Shown here piece after piece: positions 44,718 through 53,758 of a stretch of 64,000 nt of DNA. Origin of the DNA: an uncultured Alcaligenaceae bacterium (GTDB lineage: Bacteria > Pseudomonadota > Gammaproteobacteria > Burkholderiales > Burkholderiaceae_B). Position numbers and translations under genes: made by a program. The notes under the pieces were generated by a model that was not told the origin of the DNA, did not search any database, and saw nothing but the letters and a program-made list of their open reading frames with translations. Positions within the stretch are counted from its first letter, which is position 1, and each line of letters opens with the position of its first letter. The stretch lies in the NCBI GenBank assembly GCA_937995985.1, contig CALKIR010000017.1:37493-101492 (forward strand), given 5' to 3'.

Positions 44718-46586
44718 ATGCCTCAGTATCGTTCACGTACATCTACTCATGGTAGAAATATGGCGGGGGCGCGTGCACTATGGCGCGCCACCGGGATGAA
44801 AGACGATGATTTTAATAAGCCTATTATCGCAGTTGTAAACTCATTTACCCAGTTTGTGCCAGGACATGTCCATTTAAAAGATATGGGGCAGTTAGTGGCG
44901 CGCAGCATCGAAGCTGCGGGAGGGGTGGCCAAAGAGTTTAATACCATTGCAGTTGATGATGGGATTGCCATGGGCCATGATGGGATGTTGTATTCCTTAC
45001 CGAGTCGAGAGCTTATTGCTGATTCAGTTGAGTATATGGTCAATGCACACTGTGCAGATGCTATGGTGTGCATTTCTAATTGTGACAAAATCACTCCTGG
45101 AATGCTGATGGCCGCATTGCGTATCAATATCCCAGTAGTGTTTATTTCGGGTGGCCCGATGGAGGCCGGTAAGGTCATTGCCAAGGATGGCAAAACAGTG
45201 GTGCGCAAAATTGACCTGGTTGATGCAATGATTCAAGCTGCCGATAATTCGGTGAGTGACGAGGAGGTCTTGGATATTGAGCGCAGCGCCTGCCCGACTT
45301 GTGGCTCGTGCTCAGGTATGTTTACTGCTAACTCAATGAACTGCTTGACCGAGGCATTGGGGTTAGCACTGCCAGGCAATGGGACCTTAGTGGCCACACA
45401 TGCTCGTCGTCAGGCTTTATTTGAGCGAGCAGGAACGCTGATTGTAGAGCTGTGCCGCCGCTATTATGAGCAGGATGATGCATCGGTATTACCACGCAGC
45501 ATAGCAACCTTTGAGGCATTTGAAAATGCCATGGTATTAGATATTGCGATGGGAGGCTCAACTAACACAGTCTTGCATTTGCTGGCTGCTGCCCAAGAAG
45601 CAGGGGTTGACTTTACTATGGCAGATATTGATCGTCTCTCACGCCAAGTGCCTTGTCTGTGTAAAGTTGCTCCAGCCACAGAGCACTATCATATCGAAGA
45701 TGTGCATCGTGCCGGAGGTATTATGGGTATTTTAGGTGAATTGGCACGAGGTGGGTTGTTGAATCTTGAGGTGGGCAATATTCATAGCGGCACCTTGGGC
45801 GAAGCAATTAAAAATTGGGATGTGAAAGGCGATAATGCGCAGGCGGTGGAGCGCTTTTATTTGAGTGCTCCTGGAGGAGTGCCTACTCAAACTGCTTTTA
45901 GTCAAGACCGCTATTATGAGAGTCTGGATCTTGATCGTGCTCAAGGATGTATTCGTGATATTGAGCATGCTTATTCCAAAGATGGTGGGTTGGCAGTTCT
46001 TTATGGCAATCTGGCTGAAAATGGCTGTATTGTGAAAACAGCCGGAGTGGATGAGCGTATTTTAACTTTTACAGGTAAGGCGCGCGTATTTGAAAGCCAA
46101 GAGTCTGCTGTCGATGGAATTTTGGGGGGCAAGGTTGGGCCGGGGGATGTAGTCATTATTCGCTACGAGGGTCCCAAAGGAGGACCAGGCATGCAAGAGA
46201 TGCTCTATCCTACCTCGTATCTAAAGTCTATGGGGTTGGGGGCTCAAGCAGCACTCTTTACCGATGGGCGTTTTTCTGGGGGGTCTTCTGGCTTAGTTAT
46301 TGGTCATGCATCTCCTGAGGCTGCAGAGGGCGGAACCATTGCTTTGGTCGAAGAAGGGGATACCATAGAAATAGATATTCCTAATCGTCGTGTTCATTTG
46401 GCAGTGAGCGATGAAGAGCTGGCACGGCGTCGTGCAGCAATGGAGGCTCGTGGCGAGCAGGCATGGCAGCCGCAAGAAGATCGCAAGCGTGTGGTCAGTC
46501 AAGCCCTACGAGCTTATGCAGCTTTGGCTACCTCAGCTGATCGGGGGGCAGTACGGGATATTAGCCAAATTACGATGAGACGCTAG
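44718..46586 (+). CDS. ilvD: Dihydroxy-acid dehydratase
   Basis: Third step of branched-chain amino acid synthesis. Iron-sulfur cysteines are in CISNCDKITPGM and SACPTCGSCSGMFTANSMNC; MAHDG-type wording appears as GIAMGHDGMLYSL and the C-terminal TDGRFSGGSSGLVIGH holds the catalytic serine. At 622 residues it is of the longer E. coli-like [4Fe-4S] type. GAGAAAG precedes the ATG. Its terminator lies inside the end of the convergent diguanylate cyclase gene. Confidence 0.96.
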   Translation: MPQYRSRTSTHGRNMAGARALWRATGMKDDDFNKPIIAVVNSFTQFVPGHVHLKDMGQLVARSIEAAGGVAKEFNTIAVDDGIAMGHDGMLYSLPSRELIADSVEYMVNAHCADAMVCISNCDKITPGMLMAALRINIPVVFISGGPMEAGKVIAKDGKTVVRKIDLVDAMIQAADNSVSDEEVLDIERSACPTCGSCSGMFTANSMNCLTEALGLALPGNGTLVATHARRQALFERAGTLIVELCRRYYEQDDASVLPRSIATFEAFENAMVLDIAMGGSTNTVLHLLAAAQEAGVDFTMADIDRLSRQVPCLCKVAPATEHYHIEDVHRAGGIMGILGELARGGLLNLEVGNIHSGTLGEAIKNWDVKGDNAQAVERFYLSAPGGVPTQTAFSQDRYYESLDLDRAQGCIRDIEHAYSKDGGLAVLYGNLAENGCIVKTAGVDERILTFTGKARVFESQESAVDGILGGKVGPGDVVIIRYEGPKGGPGMQEMLYPTSYLKSMGLGAQAALFTDGRFSGGSSGLVIGHASPEAAEGGTIALVEEGDTIEIDIPNRRVHLAVSDEELARRRAAMEARGEQAWQPQEDRKRVVSQALRAYAALATSADRGAVRDISQITMRR

Positions 46587-46599
46587 GCGCACTGGCCAG

Positions 46600-47784
46600 T
46601 TACGGTGCCGATGGAGGTGATGACTGCTCCATCGGCGCTTTTTTTTGCTCTTGTGAAGGGGGGGTGGGCATATAGTATTGCACCTGATTGCGCCCTAAAC
46701 GCTTGGCTAGATAGAGTGCTTCATCTGCTTTTTGAATGGTGAGAGTTAGGGGTTCATTAGGCTGGGCAAGGGCACAACCAATACTGACTGAGCAGCGAAT
46801 GGGCTGGTTGTGTCGATCATAGATGTTTAATTGAGTGGTTTGTTGGCGAATTTGCTCAGCATAGGCACATAGGCTCTGGGCATGGGTGCTCGGATAGACC
46901 AACAGAAACTCTTCACCTCCATATCGAGCAATACGGGCATCAGGGTGGCGTTGATGTCTCAGTAATTCAGCAAATTTTCGCAGTACCTCATCGCCGATGG
47001 CATGTCCATATTGGTCATTGATGGCTTTAAAATGATCCAGATCTAATAACATGACTCCTAAGGGCGGAGTATGAGGGGTATTTTCTTGGTACTGGGTAAG
47101 TAGATCGAGTAAGGCATGGCGGTTGAGTAATCCAGTCAGGGGATCATGGGTTGCTTGCCGATAAAGTCGCAATAACAAATTTAAGTGAAAATGATTGGCC
47201 GTGACTGCCATGATGAGCAAAGCACATAATAACCAAAACTGTTGAGCTAAATAATTAAAGTCAGCAGGATCGATATAAAAAGAATACAGCTGCACCATAA
47301 CCACCAGGCAGCCAATTATAAGTGATTCAATAAGGGTAAAAGGAAAAATGCTTAAAGTGGCAACCAGTAAAAAAGGGATGAATTGATAATTTCCCAATTG
47401 GGGCAATTCGTAGGAAGCTGTGACAAAGATTAAGTAGGCATAGAATAATGCGGGGCTTAAGAGTAGGGCGATGGCGAGTTTAGTTTGATGGTGCACGCAG
47501 CATTTTAAAAAAGAAAGAACAAAAATAAGAATTAAAAATAAAAAGAAACTAAGCCGCGCAATTCTAAGTTGAGGCAAGACTTCAGCGGGAAGAATGAGGT
47601 GGTCAAACAGAGTCCAAAATGGAGAGAGTAGGATAAATATCCCACATACAATGCGCAAGCGATTCCCTAAATAATGATTTCGAGCATGCGCAAAGTCTGG
47701 GCTATGATTTTTTTCTGACAGGGTGTCCAGGACAGAGGTAGAGCCGCGGTAAAGAAATTCAGTCAAGGTGTGTCTATTGAACAT
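46600..47784 (-). CDS. Membrane diguanylate cyclase (GGEEF)
   Basis: A 394-residue protein. About six membrane helices occupy residues 40-205; the GGDEF domain follows with LLDLDHFKAINDQYGHAIGD and RYGGEEFLLVYP, so the active motif GGEEF is intact. The inhibitory site is displaced: RHPD lies six rather than five residues before GGEEF, so feedback control is uncertain. The last 16 residues (Gln/Lys/Ser/Pro-rich) are encoded by the ilvD terminator region and are probably functionally neutral. It starts at ATG 47784. No partner gene is adjacent. Confidence 0.87.
   Translation of the reverse strand: MFNRHTLTEFLYRGSTSVLDTLSEKNHSPDFAHARNHYLGNRLRIVCGIFILLSPFWTLFDHLILPAEVLPQLRIARLSFFLFLILIFVLSFLKCCVHHQTKLAIALLLSPALFYAYLIFVTASYELPQLGNYQFIPFLLVATLSIFPFTLIESLIIGCLVVMVQLYSFYIDPADFNYLAQQFWLLCALLIMAVTANHFHLNLLLRLYRQATHDPLTGLLNRHALLDLLTQYQENTPHTPPLGVMLLDLDHFKAINDQYGHAIGDEVLRKFAELLRHQRHPDARIARYGGEEFLLVYPSTHAQSLCAYAEQIRQQTTQLNIYDRHNQPIRCSVSIGCALAQPNEPLTLTIQKADEALYLAKRLGRNQVQYYMPTPPSQEQKKAPMEQSSPPSAP
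46605..46646 (+). terminator. Terminator of ilvD, inside the coding end of the next gene
   Basis: GTGCCGATGGAG (46605-46616) pairs with CTCCATCGGCGC (46627-46638) with one T-G pair, a 10-base loop and eight T after it. It overlaps the last codons of the opposite-strand diguanylate cyclase gene. Confidence 0.9.
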
Positions 47785-48036
47785 GTTAATGTATGGGCTG
47801 CACGCAGCAAAAAACTAGAGAAGTATGGGGCGTGATACTTTGTGACAAGATTTTACCCTTGGCAGGGATAAAAACAAGCAAGAAGAACAGTACAGTGAAC
47901 GGCAAAAACCCCTGCTTGGCAGGTACAATATATGCTATTTTAGTGCTAGCAGTTCAGGTGGGAGGGCCACAGGCGACAATGGTAGCTCGTGGCGATGAGT
48001 ATTTTAGGTAGTCTGACCAATAAAGAGGTACATAGG

Positions 48037-48864
48037 GTGTTAACGGCACAACAGCGCGCACAGCAACTCGAGGTTATTCAGGCTTTAGGAGTACAACCTC
48101 ATATCGATATCGATGTGGAGCGACAGCGTCGAGAGCAGTTTATAGTGGATTATGTGCGTGCCACAGGCAGTCGCGCACTGGTCTTGGGCATCAGTGGCGG
48201 GGTGGACTCTTTGCTAGTTGGACTGATTGCTCAGCATGCTGTTCACAGTGCGCGTGCTCAGGGGATACAGGTGTGGTTTCATGCGATGCGCCTGCCCTAT
48301 GGCACACAGCATGATGCTCAGGATGCACTAGCAGCCGTGGCATGTATTGCCCCAGATTATCATCATGAGGTGAATATTCAGCCGGCCACAGATGCATTGG
48401 TGGCTGCTCTAGAGGCTGCTCAGGGGCCTTTGCCTGCAGCGCAGCGCGAATATATTATTGGCAATGTCAAAGCGCGTCAAAGAATGATTGTGCAATATAC
48501 CTGTGCAGCTGCGCATCAGGGCTTAGTATTGGGCAGTGATCATGCTGCAGAGGCCGTGATGGGCTATTTTACTAAATATGGTGATGGGGCTGCAGATTTG
48601 ATGCCACTAGCTGGGTTGACGAAGACGCAGGTGCGGGCCTTGGCCCAGGCTTATGGGGCTCCAGAGCATTTGGTGAACAAGGTGCCGACTGCAGATTTGG
48701 AGTCCGACCGTCCATTGTTACCAGATGAGGAGGCTTTTGGTATTAGTTATGCAGATATTGATGCTTTTTTGACTGGCCAAGCGGTGTCGGCATCGGTATT
48801 TGAGATAATCATGCAGCATTATCGTGGCAGTGCACATAAACGGCAATTGCCTGCCCATCCCTAG
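48037..48864 (+). CDS. nadE: Ammonia-dependent NAD synthetase
   Basis: Last step of NAD synthesis, amidation of deamido-NAD with ammonia. The PP-loop is VLGISGGVDS; RLPYGTQHDAQDA, GNVKARQRMIVQY, VLGSDHAAEAVMGYFTKYGDG and KVPTADLESDRPLLPDE match E. coli NadE throughout, and there is no glutaminase domain. I chose GTG 48037, which has AAAGAGG eight bases upstream and gives 275 residues, the E. coli length; in-frame starts at 47989 and 47995 give an unconserved head. The 252 bases upstream hold no other convincing gene. Confidence 0.92.
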   Translation: MLTAQQRAQQLEVIQALGVQPHIDIDVERQRREQFIVDYVRATGSRALVLGISGGVDSLLVGLIAQHAVHSARAQGIQVWFHAMRLPYGTQHDAQDALAAVACIAPDYHHEVNIQPATDALVAALEAAQGPLPAAQREYIIGNVKARQRMIVQYTCAAAHQGLVLGSDHAAEAVMGYFTKYGDGAADLMPLAGLTKTQVRALAQAYGAPEHLVNKVPTADLESDRPLLPDEEAFGISYADIDAFLTGQAVSASVFEIIMQHYRGSAHKRQLPAHP

Positions 48865-48935
48865 GAGCATGGTTTATTCAATTTTTTCTGTTGTTTTTTA
48901 GTGGTATTCGTAAGATTTCATAAAGATTCGACATT

Positions 48936-50003
48936 ATGCAGCCTGTATTGCCCCCTTATTTAATTGCTCGTTGGCTGGTCGTCATCGTACTCCTAGTTGG
49001 GCTTTTTTTTCTTAAAGATTTTCTTATCCCTGCTTTGGGCGCATTGGTTATTGGTTTAGCCAGCTGGCCGTTATACAGAAAACTATTGGTCCGCTGCTGT
49101 TATCGTTATACCTTGGCCGCTACTTTGGCTTTACTCATGTTTATCGGCATTTTGCTGATTCCTTTATCTCTAGCCTTATCTTTTGTTATTCAAGAGGCCA
49201 GTAGCTTTATTATTTGGGCTTTGGTGGTCAATAGAGAAGGGGCGCCTGTACCGCAATGGCTTTCAGAGTTGCCATTTGTAGGGGAGCGCTTGGCAGAATA
49301 TTGGGGCTTGTATTTGGGAGAGCCGCATGCCTTAGGGGCTTTGGTAGAAATGATCAGCGGTGAGCATTTAGGCAATATTTACCGCATGGTGCTGACAGCA
49401 ACTGGTGATGTGGTGCACTTGTTGCTTAATTTATTGTTTTTTCTAATTACTTTGTTTTTTGTTTATAAAGACGGGGATAGGATTCTTGCCCAAATTGATA
49501 TCATCGGGGAGCGTATTTTGCCTAAGCGTTGGCAGCGCTTTTCCCGCGTTGTGCCTGCCACGGTCAACTCTACCGTCACTGGGATGGGGTTGATTGCCAT
49601 TGGTGAAGGGGTAGTGTTAGGAATTGCGTATTGGATTGCTGGGGTGCCTTCTCCTGCTTTGTTAGGCGCTGTGACTGGGTTTATGGCCTTAATTCCCGGG
49701 GGGGCGCCATTGTCTTTTACCCTAGTATCTATTTATTTGCTGGCCTCTGGTAATATTATGGCGGGGGTAGGGTTGTTTTTATGGGGTTCTATAGAGCTTT
49801 TTATTGTAGATAAAACCTTACGTCCGCGCCTAGTAGGTGGCCCAGTAAAATTACCTTTTCTGCCTACTTTCTTTGGCTTGGTAGGAGGGGTCAAGACCTT
49901 GGGGTTTGTGGGACTTTTTATTGGTCCCGTATTAATGGCCCTGTTGGTGGCCATTTGGCGTGAGTGGCTACTTAGTGAAGAGCCTTTTGAAGCGAACTCC
50001 TGA
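48936..50003 (+). CDS. AI-2E family (TqsA/PerM-like) membrane protein
   Basis: A 355-residue inner-membrane protein with about seven or eight helices and the family end pattern (FLPTFFGLVGGVKTLGFVGLFIGPV). The central periplasmic or cytoplasmic insert around residues 100-150 is usual. Members transport different things, from autoinducer-2 efflux to sodium/proton exchange, so no substrate is proposed. It is followed at once by cytochrome b561. Confidence 0.85.
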   Translation: MQPVLPPYLIARWLVVIVLLVGLFFLKDFLIPALGALVIGLASWPLYRKLLVRCCYRYTLAATLALLMFIGILLIPLSLALSFVIQEASSFIIWALVVNREGAPVPQWLSELPFVGERLAEYWGLYLGEPHALGALVEMISGEHLGNIYRMVLTATGDVVHLLLNLLFFLITLFFVYKDGDRILAQIDIIGERILPKRWQRFSRVVPATVNSTVTGMGLIAIGEGVVLGIAYWIAGVPSPALLGAVTGFMALIPGGAPLSFTLVSIYLLASGNIMAGVGLFLWGSIELFIVDKTLRPRLVGGPVKLPFLPTFFGLVGGVKTLGFVGLFIGPVLMALLVAIWREWLLSEEPFEANS

Positions 50004-50034
50004 TTATTATTTTGGACTGAGGGCGAGTACATTT

Positions 50035-50556
50035 ATGTTAGTGGATAGTAAAAATCGTTATGGAACCATTACACGGGTTTTGCATTGGGTGATGGCATTG
50101 GCATTTTTGTGGATGCTATTTACGGCCTCTGTGCACTTTATTGATCGTGATTCTGCTCTCAATAATGCAGTTTGGCGTTATCACTCAATGGTTGGGTTTA
50201 CAGTTTTTTTATTAGCATTGGTTCGAGTGCTTTGGATGTTGATTCAGTATCGACGTCGGCCAGATAATGAGTGGACTGTGCGTTTAGGGCATTTAGCGCT
50301 GTATGTGCTGATGATAATTACGCCGTTGTTGGCTCTGTTACGTGCCCTTGGCTCAGGGCGCGGCTTTAATTATTTTGGTTGGCAGGTCATTGCCCCAAGC
50401 GAAGAGAAAATAGAGTTTTTGGTTAGTTTAGCCAATCAGTGGCATAGTGTCTGTGGCTGGATACTCTTTCTCTTTATTGTGGGGCATGTTGCGATGACGT
50501 TTTATCATCGCAGTAAAGGCCCAGAGCATGATGTATTGCCTCGAATCATTGGGTAA
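50035..50556 (+). CDS. Cytochrome b561
   Basis: A 173-residue four-helix membrane cytochrome. Candidate haem-ligand histidines lie in RVLHWVMAL, WRYHSMVGF, NQWHSVCGW and FIVGHVAMTFYHR, and the RYGTITRVLHW start is typical. Such proteins pass electrons between quinol and periplasmic acceptors. I chose ATG 50035, with GAGGG upstream, which clears the preceding gene. Confidence 0.88.
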   Translation: MLVDSKNRYGTITRVLHWVMALAFLWMLFTASVHFIDRDSALNNAVWRYHSMVGFTVFLLALVRVLWMLIQYRRRPDNEWTVRLGHLALYVLMIITPLLALLRALGSGRGFNYFGWQVIAPSEEKIEFLVSLANQWHSVCGWILFLFIVGHVAMTFYHRSKGPEHDVLPRIIG

Positions 50557-50574
50557 TAGAGAGCGGGATTAAGA

Positions 50575-50600
50575 AGAAAAAATGCTGCCCGTAGGCAGCA
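50575..50600 (-). terminator. Terminator of the first PepSY gene
   Basis: TGCTGCC (50583-50589) and GGCAGCA (50594-50600) form a 7-base-pair stem with a CGTA loop. On the minus strand it is followed by a run of T, so it mainly serves the minus-strand gene ending at 50678. Confidence 0.75.
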
Positions 50601-50624
50601 AAAGGTGAGGGGAAGACATATTAC

Positions 50625-50664
50625 GAGCGACTGGCTCAGGCAGTATAGTCCGAGACAGTCGCTC
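50625..50664. repeat. Perfect inverted repeat between cytochrome b561 and a PepSY gene
   Basis: GAGCGACTG (50625-50633) and CAGTCGCTC (50656-50664) pair perfectly over nine bases around a 22-base loop. There is no T run. Function unknown. Confidence 0.5.
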
Positions 50665-50677
50665 AAATCATTTTAGA

Positions 50678-51097
50678 CTATTGTTCTGTTTGTTGTTCAG
50701 CACGAGGGCTGTGTTTCCGGTGCATGTCTTTTTGAGTGCGGTGCTTTTTCTTGCTATGGCGCTCATGCTTGGTATGTGGCTGGGTGACGCTGAGTACGCC
50801 CTCAGGGTCAATTTGTATATAGTGGTGCACTCCTTCGTTATCAAGGGTGCGGGCAAGGTAACCATTTTTGGTCTGTTTGAGTAGGATAATTTGTCCATAG
50901 CCTGCTTCACTTAGCTTTTTAGTGGCCTCTACAAAACTAATCCATTGGGAGCGATCCACTTGGTCTTGTTTGAGGCTTTTGGTGCTGAGTACCGTTGCTT
51001 TGTGGCGGGTGGCTGTATTGTCTTGGGCCCAGGATAAGGGGCTGCTAATGAGGCTAAGGCCTAATAAAACGGCTGCAATATGAGTGGTTTTTTTCAT
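50678..51097 (-). CDS. Exported PepSY-domain protein with basic tail
   Basis: A 139-residue protein. The signal peptide ends at SWA-QDN (about residue 24). One PepSY domain lies at about residues 50-105 (SFVEATKKLSEAGYGQIILL through IQIDPEGVLS). The tail from residue 108 is rich in His, Lys and Arg (TKHERHSKKKHRTQKDMHRK), which could bind metal or the cell surface. It is divergent from a second PepSY gene that heads a two-component operon; the shared region has 11-base repeats typical of an OmpR-type operator, so this gene is probably a target of that system. Confidence 0.78.
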   Translation of the reverse strand: MKKTTHIAAVLLGLSLISSPLSWAQDNTATRHKATVLSTKSLKQDQVDRSQWISFVEATKKLSEAGYGQIILLKQTKNGYLARTLDNEGVHHYIQIDPEGVLSVTQPHTKHERHSKKKHRTQKDMHRKHSPRAEQQTEQ

Positions 51098-51170
51098 GAG
51101 TTCCTCTCTGTGTTATGGAAGGTGAGTTCCATTATGCCAAGTTTTTTATGAATCAAAGATGAAGCACAAG

Positions 51171-51211
51171 TTCATTAAGGCTTCATTAATTATTCACCTC
51201 CGGTTAATACG
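51171..51211. promoter_or_regulatory. 11-base tandem repeats, likely response-regulator operator
   Basis: TTCATTAA at 51171-51178 and again at 51182-51189, then TTCACCTC at 51193 and TTAATACG at 51204, all with the same 11-base step. Tandem sites at about 11 bases are how OmpR/PhoB-type regulators bind. The block lies in the divergent region between the two PepSY genes, just before the two-component operon. Confidence 0.6.
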
Positions 51212-51255
51212 TGAATGATTAAAATAATGGTGTTGTTTCTCAGGTGAATGAAATC

Positions 51256-51630
51256 GTGTGGGCACATAATATTTTCTTTTCTTTTTTGTTGGCAGCGCTT
51301 CTAGCTTGGCAGTCTGCGCCGGTGTGTGCTCATTCGCGTGCCCATAGCAGCCCCCCGCTTAGTGCAGAGCAAGCTCGTCAAGCATATCGGCAAGGGTATG
51401 TGCTTGCATTACGTGACGTGGTTGCGCACACATTGTCGCAATTTTCCGGAAAACTGCTTAAGGCTACTTTAACGCATCACCAGGATGAATGGGTGTATCG
51501 GTTGATTATTCTTCAAGAGGGGGGGTATATCACCAAAGTTTGGGTTGATGCCCAAAACGGGCACATTATTGCTCATAAGTCAAAGAAAAAGCATAGTTCT
51601 AGGAACAAGCATGAGAATACTAGTCGTTGA
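51256..51630 (+). CDS. Exported PepSY-domain protein of the two-component operon
   Basis: A 124-residue protein. The signal peptide (FFSFLLAALLAWQSAPVCA) is followed by a PepSY domain (AEQARQAYRQGYVLALRDVV through IIAHKS) and a short basic tail. I chose GTG 51256, which has AGGTGA eight bases upstream; an in-frame GTG at 51244 would leave no room for a ribosome site. The last 20 bases overlap the response regulator gene, which points to coupling. PepSY proteins beside two-component systems are thought to modulate sensing; that is inference here. Confidence 0.8.
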   Translation: MWAHNIFFSFLLAALLAWQSAPVCAHSRAHSSPPLSAEQARQAYRQGYVLALRDVVAHTLSQFSGKLLKATLTHHQDEWVYRLIILQEGGYITKVWVDAQNGHIIAHKSKKKHSSRNKHENTSR

Positions 51631-52273
51631 GGATGATGCTCAATTGGCACAGCAAATTGCATCAGCATTACACGAGCAGCAATATGTGGTAGATATTGCG
51701 GCGGATGGGCATGAAGCTCATTATTTAGGCAGCGTTGAGGCCATTGATGCGGTGGTGCTGGATTTGGGCTTGCCGCAGCTAGATGGGTTGACGGTATTAC
51801 AGCGTTGGCGGCAAGAAGGGCGAACCATGCCCGTGTTAATTTTAACTGCACGTGATAGTTGGCATGAAAAGGTATTAGCCATTGATGCAGGCGCAGATGA
51901 TTATGTCACCAAGCCCTTTCATATGGAGGAGCTGCTCGCGCGGCTACGGGCTTTATTACGCCGTTTAGCCGGTCAGGCCAGTGCAGAGCTAAGATGCGGT
52001 GATTTGGTGCTTGATACACGCCATTCTCGGTTTAGTTATGATGGGCAGCCTGTGCAGTTAACGAGTTATGAATTTCGAGTATTGTCTTATTTGATGCATC
52101 ATGCGGGTCAGGTAATTAGCCGCAGTCAGCTCAGTGATCATATTTATGCGCAGGATCAGGACCGAGATTCAAATACTATTGATGTGTTTATTGGGCGTTT
52201 ACGCAAAAAAATTCCTGCTCCTATTATTGAAACTGTGCGCGGTCAGGGATACCGGTTGGTGCCTGCTGAATAG
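51611..52273 (+). CDS. OmpR-family response regulator
   Basis: A 220-residue regulator. The receiver domain has the acidic pair EDD, phospho-acceptor D51 (VVLDLGLPQLDG) and K101 (DDYVTKPF); the winged-helix output domain covers about 125-218 (SNTIDVFIGRLRKKI, VRGQGYRLV). It resembles the PhoP/QseB group. I chose ATG 51611 with AGGAA upstream; an open frame extends 22 codons further inside the PepSY gene. It is 15 bases before the sensor kinase. It likely binds the 11-base repeats at 51.2 kb and regulates its own operon. Confidence 0.92.
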   Translation: MRILVVEDDAQLAQQIASALHEQQYVVDIAADGHEAHYLGSVEAIDAVVLDLGLPQLDGLTVLQRWRQEGRTMPVLILTARDSWHEKVLAIDAGADDYVTKPFHMEELLARLRALLRRLAGQASAELRCGDLVLDTRHSRFSYDGQPVQLTSYEFRVLSYLMHHAGQVISRSQLSDHIYAQDQDRDSNTIDVFIGRLRKKIPAPIIETVRGQGYRLVPAE

Positions 52274-52288
52274 GCTGAGTCAAGCATC

Positions 52289-53758
52289 ATGAATCGTTTA
52301 TTTGCTTCTTTGCGTTGGCGCTTGTTATTGGGCACATTTTTATGGATTACCGCCAGTTTGCTCGTCGTGGGCACGGTTATTTGGTATGTATTCAAAGAGC
52401 AAGCTGAGTCTCAATTGCGCAGTGAGCTTACCGTGCATCTGAATCAATTAAGTGCTGCTTTAGAATGGCAGGCGTCCCCCCACTTAAATGAGGCATCTTT
52501 TTTAACTGAAAAAGGGGGCGATACCTCGTCAGCAGCCCTATCTGATTTGGAGGCGACGGTGCCAGTACAGCTGTCTGCGCGCTTAAGTGAGCCACGTTTT
52601 GAGCAACCGTTATCTGGTTGGTATTGGCAGGTTAGTATGCCAGTAGGTACTGCATCAGAGCAGGCCGAGGTGGTTATGGATTATGCCTCGGTGCTGCAAT
52701 CGGAGTCCTTATGGGATGAAAGCCTGCCCATTTTACCTATGCGTGGCATTCAACACTGGTGGTCGGGGGTACATTTTGGTGATGAGCCTCTATATGTGTT
52801 ACAGCGGCGCTTACGTTTGGCTGATGAGGAGGCCCCTGAGTTGATGCTCACCATGGCTGCTCATGAATCAGTTGTACAAGAGCCTATGGATCGGTTGACG
52901 ACCTTGCTCATTATTGCGTTTGGGCTGATGGCACTGAGTATTTTTGCTGCTGCGGCCATGCAGTTTCATGCGGTCATGAGTCCAGTGCACCGTTTGGTGA
53001 AACAGCTGCGTGCTATTGAACGTGGTGAAAAAGAGCGACTAGAGGGGGCGTTTCCCAGTGAAATTACGCCATTAACACAGGCATTTAATAATGTATTGGG
53101 CACTAATGCAGTTGTGTTAGAACGAGCACGCGCTCAAGCAGGTAATCTTGCTCATGCAATGAAGACGCCAATGGCTGTACTTAGTAATGCCGCGGCCAAA
53201 GATGATTCAGAGTTAGGGGCATTGGTGCGCGAGCAAGTAGGCTTGGCGCAACAACAGTTAACCCTCCATTTGGCGCGTGCCCGAGCAGTCGCTCAGGTCA
53301 AGACCTTTGGGGTGCGTACACAGGTCCCACCTGTGATTGCCGCGATTCAGCGGGTTTGTGCACGGGTGTATGCAGAAAAAGATTTACATTGGCAGATTGA
53401 GTTGCATGCTCCTGAGTTTTTTTTCACTGGTGAGGAGCATGATTTACAAGAGATTTTAGGAAATATTTTTGATAATGCCTGTAAATGGGCCACGCAGCGT
53501 GTTCATATTCGTACTCGCGCCTTAGAAAGCAGTACAGATAAGGCGCAGTGGGAGTTAATATGCGAAGATGATGGCCCAGGCATTGCATCAGAGCAGTTGA
53601 ATCATATTTTAGAACGTGGAGTGCGTGGCGATGAAAGCGCACCCGGTTCAGGGCTGGGGCTGGCCATAGTCAATGATTTAATCACAGTGTATGGGGGAAA
53701 AATACAGGTACAACGCTCGGAATTAGGGGGGGCATTGATTCGGTTACAGCTGAGTTAA
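52289..53758 (+). CDS. PhoQ-like sensor histidine kinase
   Basis: A 489-residue membrane kinase. Two helices (about residues 13-35 and 203-225) bracket a periplasmic domain of about 165 residues. A HAMP linker follows, then the H-box LAHAMKTPMAVL with H289, the N-box NIFDNACKWA (N396), G1 DDGPG (427-431) and G2 GSGLGLAI (453-460). The LAHAxKTP form is typical of the PhoQ/QseC side of the family. It pairs with the preceding regulator. The 3' end overlaps the converging TSUP permease gene by 15 bases. The signal is unknown; PepSY partners suggest an envelope stimulus. Confidence 0.92.
   Translation: MNRLFASLRWRLLLGTFLWITASLLVVGTVIWYVFKEQAESQLRSELTVHLNQLSAALEWQASPHLNEASFLTEKGGDTSSAALSDLEATVPVQLSARLSEPRFEQPLSGWYWQVSMPVGTASEQAEVVMDYASVLQSESLWDESLPILPMRGIQHWWSGVHFGDEPLYVLQRRLRLADEEAPELMLTMAAHESVVQEPMDRLTTLLIIAFGLMALSIFAAAAMQFHAVMSPVHRLVKQLRAIERGEKERLEGAFPSEITPLTQAFNNVLGTNAVVLERARAQAGNLAHAMKTPMAVLSNAAAKDDSELGALVREQVGLAQQQLTLHLARARAVAQVKTFGVRTQVPPVIAAIQRVCARVYAEKDLHWQIELHAPEFFFTGEEHDLQEILGNIFDNACKWATQRVHIRTRALESSTDKAQWELICEDDGPGIASEQLNHILERGVRGDESAPGSGLGLAIVNDLITVYGGKIQVQRSELGGALIRLQLS

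Noticed and set aside
47793..48011. 72-codon open frame upstream of nadE
   Set aside because: No ribosome site, no recognisable protein features; the region more likely holds the nadE promoter and leader.
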